Source: Solanum dulcamara (Eukaryota; Streptophyta; Magnoliopsida; Solanales; Solanaceae). From it: a stretch of DNA of 64,000 nt. Both the position numbers and the translations under genes were made by a program. The notes beneath the pieces are model-generated. The model was not told the DNA's origin and did not search any database. It worked only from the letters and a program-made list of their open reading frames with translations. Location of the stretch: assembly GCF_947179165.1 (NCBI RefSeq), contig NC_077245.1:45427786-45491785 (forward strand). Reading direction: 5' to 3'. Positions 33,801-45,110 of the stretch are shown piece by piece. The stretch's first letter is position 1. The number at the start of each line of letters is the position of its first letter.

Positions 33801-34298
33801 ATTAGATTCAAACAGAGTAGAAAATCATAAAAGTCCCTAATTGTTTCAATCTAATTTAAACCAAACAACAAGAACAAGAATTCTTATTGGATAAAAAGCT
33901 TTTTAGGAAAAAGATATAAAACTATTGCCATTTTAAGCCCATTCTTGACATCAATAAAAAAAATATCGAACCACCATCAATATTATTATATATATATTTT
34001 TTTCTTTCTTTCTTTCTGAAATATGAGCAGTCACGAAGTGCCTTTGTAAATTCTCATTCTTAGCAACAAAGTGCACTTGTTCCAATTTCTTAAATACTAA
34101 TTTCAATCCTTTGAAAGATACCAGTGACATTTGAAAAGCCACAAAAAAAATTACTAGTAAAATTAAATGACACAATTAGAAAAGTTTCTAATGGCTTCAC
34201 CACACAACTTTGCCACATTAACCATTTTCGTTGTCTTTAAGATGCAATTTTCATAATGAGAGATTGTCAATGTTGATATTTATTAAATTCTTTAAGAT

Positions 34299-34786
34299 TG
34301 TTACTCCTCCTGTATTAAGGTTAGCAAATCAGAAATAATAAATATGAAAATAAAAATAGTATTCGAATCCACAAAATTCACTGTGTGTCCTTAAGGATTT
34401 TAATCCCCTCACTATACCCGAGGTTAAGAATTATTTTCTCCCAGATAAAATGGATAAACTATTAAAAAAGTAGCGATACCTCAAACTTCAATAATTTCAG
34501 CGAACTCAAAAGCCAGCAACAAAATTTCACAAAGACTCAACTTTGTTTGTAAGAAAATATATGCAGAAGAGGGAGAATTCAAATAAAAATAATGAGAGAA
34601 AAATCCTCTATTTATAGACAACAAAAGGGTAGTGTGAACAAGTGTTTATTGTAGCTTATCGAAAAAGTCACAATCCTTCACAAAAGTCACAACCTTTCAC
34701 AAAAGTTGCAACTCTTTAAAAAAAGTCACAACCTTTCGAAAAGGTGACAACCTTTCATTTTCCATTCACATCTTTAAAATCCAATA
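34299..34786 (-). mobile_element. 5' LTR of copia (488 bp)
   Basis: On the minus strand starts TATTGGATTTTAAAGATG at 34786 (a TG to TA change at the terminus) and ends GGAGTAACA at 34299. It matches 28459-28914 with substitutions and an extra segment 'aatttcagcgaactcaa' near 34492-34508. Confidence 0.88.
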
Positions 34787-35399
34787 GTATTTCAGTTTTG
34801 CCGGAAAAGAAAGAGCAATTGTATATCAACAAATGTTATTATTAAGTGAATTTCAATCTCAAAAAATCAGAAACTTGCTCAAAGAAAGATATGTCATGGG
34901 TGCAATTAAAGATGACAAAATTAATTCATGAAAAATGACTCGTCCATTTATTAGCTCAGCCTATCAAAAATTGAAATAATATATAGCCCAAATTGACTAA
35001 TTAATAATCCTTTCATAATAAAAAAAAAGGGGGAAAATTACTTGAAAAAACAATTCTAAAGACTTAATTATATAAATAATAGTACTTTTAAAATATTACA
35101 AATATGAAAGTTTTTATTACGTATATAGCTATTCTAAAAAAATTAAAAAGATAATTATAATCCCTAAATTATTGCTATAACAAATGATCAGTTTAACTTA
35201 ACTTAAGGGATTCTTTTTTTTTTCCTCAAAATTAATTTTGGGGGAAAAACGTAAAAATAAAAGGGGTCACTATTATATTTTTGAGCAGATTGGATCAAGT
35301 GGACGGATTATTAAATGGTTTAAAATGGATATTTATTTAGTTCTTAATATTTTGGTTTTAAGTAAAAATTTTATATCAACAAATTTTAATGAAAATATC

Positions 35400-35610
35400 A
35401 ATTAAATAGGTTGAGTGATTTTGTAAGTAAAACATCCATAGTTGAGTGATTTTTTGAGGAAAAACAATTCACCATTGAGTGATTTTTAAGTTAAAAATCA
35501 AAGTTACGTTGAATAACTTTATGAGAAAAGAGTCCATAGTTAAATGTATTTTGAGTTAAAAACTAATTTTTTTGAGAAAAGAATGCATAGTTGAATGGGC
35601 ATGTGAGATA
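35400..35610 (+). repeat. Imperfect tandem repeats, about 50-bp spacing
   Basis: Four to five diverged units around 'ccatagttgagtgatttttg' and 'aagttaaaaa'. The family is not identified. Confidence 0.55.
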
Positions 35611-36021
35611 TTATCTCTTGAAAATGAGGTCTTTCTACTTGATCAAATTGGCAAGGACGCATTGCACCAAAAACCGATATTTGTCCATTTTTGTTGACCT
35701 CCTTGAAGACATCTCTACTAGATCTTTTGACAATGTACGTAGGATAATATTGATGTGCAGAACTAATTATTAATCTAATAATCTGAAGCATTATTTATTT
35801 CATATTCAGTTTCCTATTGTGGGAATTAATAAGAATGGAGGCAAATATATAACCAGTTCCAAACAGATGAAGCATTATTTATTTATAGCATCTGAGGCGC
35901 CATGAAACATAAGTACAACTACTAATTATTTTGTGTTTCATCAGTCAATTACCACAATTTATTCAACAAAAAGACCAAATATGTATTTCTTTTTTTTTCT
36001 TTCTTCAGAATTAAAACTCTC

Positions 36022-36135
36022 ATGAGTCGTCTTATTTTCGGTTTCCTATATATCTCCGTCATCTTATTCAATGGCCTTCTGTTTTTATTGAGTCAATCAT
36101 GCAAGAGCAATCAGGGAAAGGACACTAAACCGTAG
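36022..36135 (+). CDS. Small ORF (37 aa) with a signal-peptide-like N-terminus
   Basis: ATG at 36022 opens 37 codons ending TAG at 36133-36135. The peptide has an early Arg, then a strongly hydrophobic run ('LIFGFLYISVILFNGLLFLL') and a short polar tail with one Cys and several Lys. This looks like a secretory signal with almost no mature peptide, so it could be a first exon: 'ggtaagc' at 36157 lies after the stop and does not help. It may be chance. No homologue recognised. Confidence 0.2.
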   Translation: MSRLIFGFLYISVILFNGLLFLLSQSCKSNQGKDTKP

Positions 36136-36723
36136 TTAGCAAATTTCTTGTTCTTGGTAAGCTTAAATTCACAGAGTATGTTTTGACTCGATGGTTCCTG
36201 AGGTTTCAACATGACTCTCAAATGATTCGCTCGTGCTGACATATACAGTCGCAAAGTGGAACAACCATGAAAATCAAGACAACTGACATTTTCTTTGCCA
36301 TGGTTCAAAAGATTTGAATTAGTCCCTCTCTACGTTTTTGCTATTGATATGGTTGCTCAAAGCAATTGAATTGTTGAAATTTATAGTGATAGATTATTGT
36401 TTCGATGTTAACAGTAAATAAATAGCTAGCTAGCTGGGATATGTGATCTCCATTGTATTAGAGCATATACTTAATTTTAGGAATTGGTGTTTCGATCGGT
36501 CGTGTTAATAAAATAAAGTTGATTTCAATTTCTCTTGGAAAGTTGATCGATTCCACCTATGAACAAAAGAATCATCAACCAGACTGACTACATAAACAAA
36601 ATCGTCTTAGTTCCAGATAAGAACAAAACAATGCATCAAGCTGTTTGTTAATAGCTCAAACACTACCATTATACCCTTTTCAAAAGTTTGTAATTAAGAA
36701 ATGAGTTTATCTTATGATCATAC

Positions 36724-39265
36724 TATCACGATCCGATTTCTTAGGTTATGATGACACCTACTATATCCCACCAGTAGGTAAGCCTAACCCACCGCCCGGA
36801 GCCAGAGACAATGGGTCAGGCTATCACACGGTAGCGAAGAATGCGAAAGATAACAATAATAATGACAAATATATGAAAGAGAGAATCAAATCAATATAGA
36901 ATATAAGCCCCCAAGACTTGGTATCACTCGGTAGTCGAGCTTCTAGTCAAAACAAGAGTACAATCTCTTACAAAACAAGATACAAGTACATGATGTCTCT
37001 GAAAACAAAATAAATACTAGTCCTATCTAATATAGAGGGAGATGGGCAACCCCGAACGCCAGGAGCTCACCCCAGTCTCTGAATCTCAAGAGCTGTTCCG
37101 CATGAGATCCAAATCAGCAACGAGAACCCGTTCTATGATCTTCATGGTGGAGAAGTGTAGTATGAGTACCAATGAGTGACACTCAGTAGGCATAGGCCAA
37201 CTGAGCTCCAAAGATAACATAAGCATAATAGGCATGTAAGATGAGCATATATCACAAGTAATAACGACACAACATAAAACTCATAATAAGGAACAAGCTG
37301 GAAGCACCAAAAGAGAGTAAATGAAGCAGGTAAAAGAAGTAAGATACGAACCTGGATGTGCTAGCCCATCAACCTATACACGAACAAACTTTGCTAAAGT
37401 AGACAACTAGCCAATGACATACTAATAGAAGTAACCAAAAACATCACGTAAAAGCTAAGAAGATTATCCTAAAATAACCCTCCATAAAAGAGTCAAATAG
37501 CAAGAAACAAGGGGAATACCTATGTTCAAACAAAAGAACCACCATTCATACTACCATAAGTAAACAGTAGTCAACCAAGACCTTACCGAGCCCCTAACTG
37601 CCCAAAAGGTATAAAATCACAAACTAAACCCATACGGCCCCCCATAAGACCAACAGGTACACACCAAACCCAATTATGTTGGTGATAGGCAATGCATATG
37701 AATGAGAGTAATGTAATAAAATTAGTAGTGATATAGTACCAAGATATATATACCTACCCCTCAGTCTCGGCTAGCGAGGAACCCATGTTGCACCTCTCTC
37801 TTCCTGTTTCAGTGGGTCACAAAGACAGAGGAATCTATGGAAAACTCGAGAGTCTTCATATATACTTTCTTGGTCCCGATCCAGGACTTTTCGCTCCGTC
37901 AGTGTGACTGAGATCACCAATATAAATCAATAGCATAAAAAAGATCAGTTTTTTCTTCGATCGGTTAAGTAAAAAGGAGAGTACATCCAGATGCCTCTAA
38001 TAGTTCCAAGTAGAAAAGGAGCACGTCCTCGACGCCTCATAAATATTCATAGTCAGTTTATCAAAAAGATCGAGGTGGTATGACTCCCGTTAAAAAATAA
38101 GTTTAGTAGTAAAAAGTGAAACAATCCTGTTTCCTCAAAAGGATGATCAACCAATGCATGCCCGAGATTATACCACAAAATATATGTTAATGAGCAACCA
38201 ATGCAATGCATGCCATCAGCAACATCTAGACAACTCAAGCAAATGGAAACACAATATACACAACAAATACCTCACTCTTAGAGTACAGAAACTAACCTGG
38301 GATCCAACTAATCCTCAATCAAGGCCTCGTGCCCAAAATACTCCACCCATCTCAACAACAAAAGTATAATAAGGCACATCTCTACTCAAACAATGAAAGG
38401 AATTGTAAAGAGTCAACAAACGAAGGAGCAACTTAAGAACCTCAATATCTATCTAAAGATAACATTCAAAGGATCAAAAAACTGCTAACTCCATCCTACG
38501 TCAATAATATGAATCGAAGAATCCAAGTTCTAACAATAAGATAAGGATTACATCACAATTATAGGTCTAATCAGGGAAAAGCCTCACAAATTCCAACACA
38601 ACCTCACCTTCCCCGCACTAGCTAAGGGCAATCAAACTAAATACTTATCGAAAGCAACTATACTAACAAAAATCACCAAAACTATCCCGAATGTGCTAAA
38701 CATACCAGTGATATAAAGCGTCAACGATCAACCCAAGAGAGGCTAACGACTCTAGACTAAGGCAAAAGCTAGGAATTTCCAATCAAAACTAAGGCACTCA
38801 CAATACTAAACTAGTCTAACGCTAGTACGAAAATCAAGAAATAAGGATAAGGAAAGGAAATCCTAAACCCACCACATACAATCCTAACTCACATGCAAAA
38901 TATGTTAAATAATATCTTATGAAGCACAATCTAAAACAAGTAGACCTTAGCCTACCTTAAAGCCAAGCACGTGTGCTCCAAAGTCCACGGATCCAAAGCT
39001 TTTCTTCCTAAACCATCTCCATTTTCCCACCACACTATCAAAATTTTTATCACCTTGTCAATACGAATGTTTTGACACTAAAATTACATTTTTTGGAGGC
39101 GGACCTAAAATTGGGTCTAAAATGGAATTGTGGAACCTGCGCCAGAAATCCTAAAATCAACTCTATAAAAGGTCCGAAATAGCTCCAGGAACTCGTGCCC
39201 CAAAAATGGGTGCAAATAGAGCTTGACATTGAGCTAAAATAGTTCAAGAACAAAATCACCATCAA
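36724..39265 (-). mobile_element. LTR of family C (minus), 2.5 kb
   Basis: The minus-strand 3' terminus is at 36724 (reading ...GGATCGTGATA), with 'cctac..ta..ccaccagtagg' just inside, shared with the palindrome at 1396-1485. The text beyond is typical long gypsy LTR with no coding. At 39266 the start of an LTR A fragment cuts it, so the 5' end of C is lost or lies within. No primer site or target duplication could be confirmed. Confidence 0.55.
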
Positions 39266-40010
39266 TGTAATAACCCTGAAGGTCATATTTGCTAATTTTT
39301 ACAAGATGACCATTTTACCCCTTCTCATAATTTTCTCGAATCATATTTGGTCAGTATCCGAAGTCGATTTTGTAAAATTTCTTGAAAAGTTGAGATTTTT
39401 AGTAAACTTTGAATTTTAGAGGTTTAAGTAGCTTAAAAGTGGTATTTGAGGTCATTCAGAGTTTCGGGTCTCGAAATGGAATTTCCTCGATTTCATCAGC
39501 TCCAAAATTTTGAATTTATTCTAGGAGATTTGACAAAATTAGATTCGGAGTTATATCATGGATTTGAGGCGTTGAGTTGAAACTCTTTGAGTTTTTGGCC
39601 ATAGCATTGACTTCGGTCAACATTTGATGGTTGGATGTTCAGAATTGAATTCTAACAACTCCATTGGATTCAAGGGATGATTTTAGGTTTAGAGAGAGTT
39701 TTTGTGTATTTTTCAAAACCTCTGAGGGCATTTTGATCTGTTGAGACATAAAGTTGGTTTAGTTGCGTCTTTTTAAATTTCAGGCCAAGGAGACCTTGAA
39801 TTTACATTCTGATTGTTTTATTTAGTCTGTAACGTCAAAATCAGTAGGATTGCATATATTGTTTGTGTGTATGGAATTTTGAACGAATCCCGATGGTAGA
39901 TTTTGAAAGATTTTTGCTAATGAGTGTTGCTGATATCTGAGGTCTAATGTAAGCTTCTTTGCGTTCGCGGAAGCTTGACCGCGTCCGCACGGGTGTTAGT
40001 GCCTTGAACT
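39266..40010 (+). mobile_element. LTR A fragment (first 745 bp)
   Basis: Begins TGTAATAACCCTGAAGGTC and follows the 5' LTR of element A (5890-6640) phrase by phrase ('gtttcgggtc', 'tcaacaactccgttggattca'-like, 'cgcgatcg'-type patch). It ends abruptly where the minus-strand RT text of element B begins, so either it inserted into B and was then cut, or a deletion joined the two. Confidence 0.85.
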
Positions 40011-40735
40011 CTATAGTGCGGAAGTAAGTCTATCTTTAAACTCTTGATAACTTTTCTCACATGCCTCAGACCATTGCAATTTCACCTTCCTTTTAGTCAA
40101 AGTAGTCAAGGGCGATGCAATGGAGGAGAATCCTTCACTAGAGACAATATGACCAAGGAAAGCAACCGAACTCAACTAAAACTCACATTTGCTAAACTTA
40201 GCAAATAATTGATGGTCCTTGAGAATTTACAAGACAATCCTCAAATGATCAGCATGCTCTTCCTCAGTTCAAGAATATATCAATATGTAATCAATGAACA
40301 CAATATCGAACATATCCAAGTAACTCTTGAACACCCTGTTCATCAAATCCATAAAAGTTGTAGGAGCATTCAATAGTCCAAAAGACATAACCAAGACTTC
40401 AAAGTGACCATACCGAGTTTTAAAAGCCATCTTTATAATGTCACATTCTCTTACTCGAAGTTGATGATAACCCAATTGAAGATCAATCTTAGAGAAATAA
40501 ATCACACCTTGAAGTTGACCGAACAAGTAATTAGTCCTTGGAATGGATACTTATTCTTTATTGTGACCTTGTTCAATTGTTGATAATTAATAAACATGCA
40601 AATAGAGACATCCTTCTTCCTAACAAAGAGAACCAGAGCACTCCACGGAGAGATACTCAGTCTAATGAAACTCTTATCCAATAAATCATTCAATTGATCC
40701 TTCAACTCCTTAAGTTCTGCCGGAGCCATTCGATA
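40011..40735 (-). pseudogene. Gypsy reverse transcriptase remnant (element B)
   Basis: Minus strand. 40729-40502 carries '[20 protein letters not shown]'-type text ('[19 protein letters not shown]', '[12 protein letters not shown]', '[16 protein letters not shown]'). A frameshift follows, and 40526-40269 gives '[16 protein letters not shown]', '[19 protein letters not shown]' and '[12 protein letters not shown]'. The catalytic F/YxDD motif reads FIDY, so the second Asp is lost. Text resembling 'ILKDHQLFAKFSKCEF' and 'LQWSEACEKSYQEFKD' continues to about 40015. Confidence 0.92.
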
Positions 40736-41013
40736 AGGAGGAATAGCGATTTGGGTATCTAGGAGAAGAACAATATTAAAGTCTATCTCCTTTTCGGGAG
40801 GGATACCTGGGAGATCATTGGGAAATACTTTTGGAAACTCATTAACAAATGAAACTGACTCAAGAGTAAGAGCTTCAGAATTTGTATCCCTAACCTGTAC
40901 TAAATGAAAGATGCAACCCTTAGAAATAATTTTCCAAGCTTAAAGCACGAGATGAATTGACTTTTAAACATGAAATTACTACCTTTCTATTCTAGGAATG
41001 ACTCATTAGGAAA

Positions 41014-41575
41014 CTAGAACTTGACCACACGGTTTCTACAACATATAGAAGCATAGCATGCATGGAAGCAATCTATACCAAGGATAACATCAAAATTGGT
41101 CATATCAAGCTCTACAAGATCAAATGAGGCAATTTTATGAAAAAGTGAGACTAGACAATTTCTATAAACTCTTTTAGCCACAATTGAATCACTAAAGGGA
41201 GTATAGATCGAAAAAAATTCTAACAAGATCTCGAGACTAACAACAAATTTCATAGCAAGATAAGAAGTAATAAATGATAGAGTAACACTAGAATCTAACA
41301 ATTCATAAATATCACAATTAAAGACTTTCAACATACCAATCACCACATCGGGCCAATCCTCTAACTTTTGATGAGTCTGTAGGGCATAAAATCTGTTTTG
41401 ATGTTGACCACCACCCAAAGTAGTACCATGCTGAGCTGGTCAGTCTGTAGTAGTCTGAGCTTGAGTCTAGGATCAAAAACCTCCACCTTTAATAGCACTC
41501 GAAGTACAATCCTTCACTTAGTGACCCGTCTTACCACAACCAAAGCAAGCACTCGATCCCACCAAACATTTTCTT
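41014..41575 (-). pseudogene. Gypsy zinc knuckle and protease remnant (element B)
   Basis: Minus strand. The CCHC knuckle 'CFGCGKTGH' (41550-41524) is followed by a stop where the second half should start. 41418-41014 then reads the aspartic protease: the catalytic loop is 'LLDSSVTLSFIT', so DSG has become DSS, and the typical 'FDLVELDMTNFDVILGIDC' segment follows. In the family the protease matures the polyprotein. Confidence 0.85.
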
Positions 41576-42362
41576 AGAGGCTTCTTCCCGTACTTCTTGC
41601 ATCGGGTATGAGTTTACCACTCAGAGCTCCTTCTTGAGGCTTACGGTTAGACACCCTATCTTTGTTGAACTTTAGAGTCTGAGTGTTTGAGGAATTTTGG
41701 CCGAAGAACTTTTGAAGAAATTGTGAATGGCTACTATTTTTGGACCTAGAGTATGAAAAGTCATCACCATCGGTCCGAACCCTCTTGGACTCCCTTCTAA
41801 ACCTATCCTTCAACTTTTCTTCCTTAATTTTCTCGGCATGTGTCATGAGCCTCGAGATGTCCATCTCCTTGATTAGTATGGTAGTTCTACATTCTTTGAC
41901 CACCAAGTCTGACACCTAAAACAAATTTGCTCATTCAAGCTCTTGGATCGGCCATCATGAAAGGAGCATATTTCAACAATTTTGTGAATACTAGGACATA
42001 CTCCCTCACATTTATGCTTCTTTGCCTCAAGTTGATAAATTTTTGCACCTTAGTTTCCCTCAACTCCAAAGGAAATAAACTATTAAGGAAAGCACTCTTG
42101 AACTCTTCCCAATCAATGGGATAATCATGTCTACCCTTTTCACTCTTTCATTGGTCAAACCAAACTTGTGCAAACTCCTTGGGTTGATACGCCTCCAAGT
42201 CCGCCTTCTCCACCAGACCAATGCCCATTATGTCACCAGTATGGCTTGGGCAAGTACTTGAAACGCGGTCCGAAATTTCACATGAGAGACTTATTCAAAG
42301 TCATTTGGAGCTTGTTTCTCCTCCTCAACATTCATTCTCATCGAAGTTCTTCTTAGAGGCAT
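41576..42362 (-). pseudogene. Gypsy Gag remnant (element B)
   Basis: Minus strand. A likely start ATG at 42360-42362 reads 'MPLRRTSMRMNVEEE', the usual opening of plant chromovirus Gag. Stops and shifts follow. 41915-41574 is open and holds the C-terminal Gag ('EMDISRLMTHAEKIKEEKL', 'KSFGQNSSN'-like). The capsid middle is degraded ('LHKFGLTNERVKR' is visible near 42170). Confidence 0.8.
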
Positions 42363-42552
42363 GATTTTATAACCACAAAGCCGAAAAAGCCTCAGAGTTC
42401 AACTCTATCGCACGATATAAGAGTGATGAAAGAAAAACAATTTCTAAAACACCTCATAGTCTCCCATTCATAGATGTGGCATGCTTTACACCCATGAATA
42501 AGACTCTACTCGATGCAACATGTTAGACTCCCTAGGACACCTTAAACCTTGT

Positions 42553-42564
42553 GCTCTAATACCA
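42553..42564 (-). other. Primer-binding site of element B, tRNA-iMet type
   Basis: Minus strand TGGTATTAGAGC, one transition away from TGGTATCAGAGC, four bases inside the LTR end. Confidence 0.85.
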
Positions 42565-42568
42565 AGCT

Positions 42569-44818
42569 TGACACGACCCTAGCTAGGCCCTAGACGTGAC
42601 AGGTGATTAGTATCCCAAGAGACACCAACCAAACCTCTTAGCATATCATACATGAGCATACATAAGGTAAATAAGAAAATGAGGTAAAACATGAATACAG
42701 AATAAGAAGCTCAATAAGAAAATTTCATAATAAGAGGGAACAAACTAAAATCTCTGAATAACGAGACAACATAAACTCCATGATATATCTAACATGCCTC
42801 TACTACATTTAGATGGGGCTTAGAACAAGTTCCTATCTCACCAAACATATAGGAATAAAAGTCATAAGAGGTATAGAGAAATCATAAAGGTCACGTCCTC
42901 GAAACATGAGGAATCACCAATAAATAGAAAGATAACTCCAATATCTAGCCACCACGAGCAGGATGAACGTGATCGTTAGACCCTATATTACGATATAACA
43001 TAGGTAAAAAGTATTTATTAGTATATGGAATGTACTAAATATGTGAGAAACATGCAGGAAGAATGATAATCAGACATAGTCAATATGAACATGTGATGCA
43101 TAAAGATTGAAAATACTAAAAATAATATCATAAGGTCAATGCATCATAAAACATCATTAAAACTCCTAGATATAGCATATACATATGTAGAATATTAACC
43201 TTAATTGACATTTAAGATCATATGAGCTATAACATGAAATTTGATATAACTCCCACACCAAGAAGAGAGAGGCTACTTGACAAAGTAGAATCCGTATCAT
43301 AAACATAACATGAGCTATATGTGGACCCGCTAGCTAAGTCATAAAGGCAACCTACGATGGCACAAAGTTTTAGAACTAAGGGTTTCTACTAGGGTTCCCT
43401 AGTGGATCTCCCCCATAAAGTTCGCTTGGTGCTAAGTTAATCCCAATGAAATACATAAAACATAGGTATTAGGAAAGGTAAATCAACCAATCCAATATCA
43501 TGAAATTACATCATAAGAATAACTCTTTAAAAACCATGATCATAACTTGAACTTGTGAATACTTATCCTTCTAAGCATCCAAATCATGACATCTTGCATA
43601 TTGTGAGAAAACCTTTCACAATTTATGGTTTTATACTTGAAAACATACTTGAAACATAATATATATCTTTCATAAATTTTACATAAGAATTCATCAAATC
43701 TATGATCATAAATCCATACTTGAAATATATAGCTAATTCATGGGTCCTTGTGAAATTCATTGAAAACATCTAATTCAATTGAAATCATGCATGAATAAAT
43801 CATTGAAGTTCAATAAAATCATAACGGAAGTGACCCAATGCAATTTGATCAAAACTAGAATTTAGGAGAAATTAATGAAAAGAGAATTAAGGAAACTTTG
43901 GAACTCCGTGGATGGAAGAAGAATCCATGGATGAATTTCCACATAACTGGTCTTAAAAGCTTGAATCACCTCTTCCAATGGAGGCTTGAAGATTTTTCCC
44001 TATTTTTAGCCTTGGAGAGAAATGAGAGAAACTTTAGAGAATTGAACTTTTTGAGTTGGAAGAATGAGCGTTTATGAGGGTTAGAAATTATCTATAGGCT
44101 AGGAATTAATCCCCAAAAATGTCCAAGTACATAATTAAAATAATGGGGAAAACACCAAAACATCCTTGAAAATAACTAAACGAAGGCACTGCATGACCAC
44201 TTGATACGGTCCATAAAACACACTATGGATCATTCGTATAAATGAGAGGCCAAGTTTGGGAAAAAAAGGAAACTTGATGGACGGGGTTTATAAGTTGTAG
44301 AACGCATGATGAGCCATGAAGGACCTTGTGAAAACACCCCCAATCAATCTACTAAAGCACTCCTTTTAATGATAGGGTCTATGGGTCGCCGTTCTTTCTA
44401 TGGGTCGTAGAAGGATTTGTGAAGATGGCTCATTTTAGGATCCTAAGGGTTGAGTTCCACGGACCACTTTATAGTCCATGAACATGTCCACGGATCATAT
44501 ACCCTATCGTAGACTCCTCCTAGCCTTTCCTATTTTTCCTAGTCACTTTATTAAGACCCCTTGACGAACCATGCCACTTCCTAGTGGCCTTTCTATGATT
44601 GGATCTATGGTCTGTAGGACCTTGTACGGATTGTAAGACCTTCCATGTAAGGTTACTTGACCAACTTACACACAGGATAGGTTCTACGATTTGTCTCCAT
44701 GGACCGTGAATATTTGTATTGCCCGTGAAGAACCTCTATGGAACCAAAAAAGCTGCAATTTCTGAGATTTTTCCTTTCCAACTCCATTTTTCGACTTTTC
44801 AACTTTCAGGGTATTACA
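42569..44818 (-). mobile_element. 5' LTR of gypsy element B (2250 bp)
   Basis: Minus strand starts TGTAATACCCTGAAAG at 44818 and ends ...GGGTCGTGTCA at 42569, next to the primer site. Related copies lie at 45111-47235 and, inverted, 48017-50133. It begins exactly inside the integrase text of an older gypsy, so it marks an insertion point. Confidence 0.88.
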
Positions 44819-45110
44819 AGTCTGTAGATGAAAAGTTATACTAGCTTAAATTGAGTACCAAGGCCTTTCTGAAATGATCTCCAAAAGTGAGATGTGAACT
44901 GAATACCTTTGTTAGAAATAATGGATAAGAGAACACCATGCAATTTCACCATATCTCAAATGTAAAGCCTAGCATAGTCCTTGGCTGACTCAAAAGTCTT
45001 GAAAAAAAATGATGACTTAGTCATTCGGTCTATAATCACCCAAATAAAATCAAACTGTCGATGCGTACTAAGCTAACCTATGATAATTGAAGTAGGAATA
45101 TCAATGTTCT
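44819..45110 (-). pseudogene. Gypsy integrase catalytic-core fragment (older element)
   Basis: Minus strand between two B LTRs. Text reads 'FDFIWVIIDRMTKSSFFF' (first catalytic Asp region), 'VKLHGVLLSIISNKGIQFTS' (second catalytic Asp changed to Asn) and 'FWRSFQKGLGTQF', with two stops. It breaks off just before the conserved 'DGQ' at the border of the LTR at 44818. It continues the fragment at 47236-47366 on the other side of the solo LTR. Confidence 0.88.

Larger units (their letters stand above)
28459..34786 (-). mobile_element. Full-length Ty1/copia element (6.3 kb), inactive
   Basis: Minus strand: 5' LTR 34299-34786, leader, gag-pol from 33475 to about 29510, 3' LTR 28459-28914. The flanks are atatt (28454-28458) and gtatt (34787-34791), a 4/5 target duplication. 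Domain order is gag, zinc knuckle, protease, integrase, RT, RNase H, as in Pseudoviridae-type elements. It carries at least a dozen stops and shifts. The LTRs differ by substitutions and a roughly 20-bp indel, so it is old. No clear tRNA-iMet primer site follows the 5' LTR, unlike the other elements here. Confidence 0.92.
34792..36720. other. Non-coding DNA with diverged tandem motifs
   Basis: No gene with confidence. 35400-35610 repeats variants of 'atagttgagtgatttt' and 'gaaaagagtccatagtt' about every 50 bp. A 37-codon secreted-peptide-like ORF is listed separately. A 65-codon minus ORF at 36308-36111 overlaps it antisense and has no recognisable domain. Confidence 0.4.
40011..42568 (-). 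mobile_element. Internal region of gypsy element B, cut at the RT/RNase H border
   Basis: Minus strand, starting at the LTR B end (42569): primer site, gag, zinc knuckle, protease, RT. It ends inside the RT-RNase H linker at about 40011. RNase H, integrase and the 3' LTR are absent at this place. Confidence 0.85.

Noticed and set aside
36111..36308. 65-codon minus ORF with protein-like composition
   Set aside because: No family recognised, no splice support, and it overlaps another weak ORF antisense; support is too thin for a gene call.
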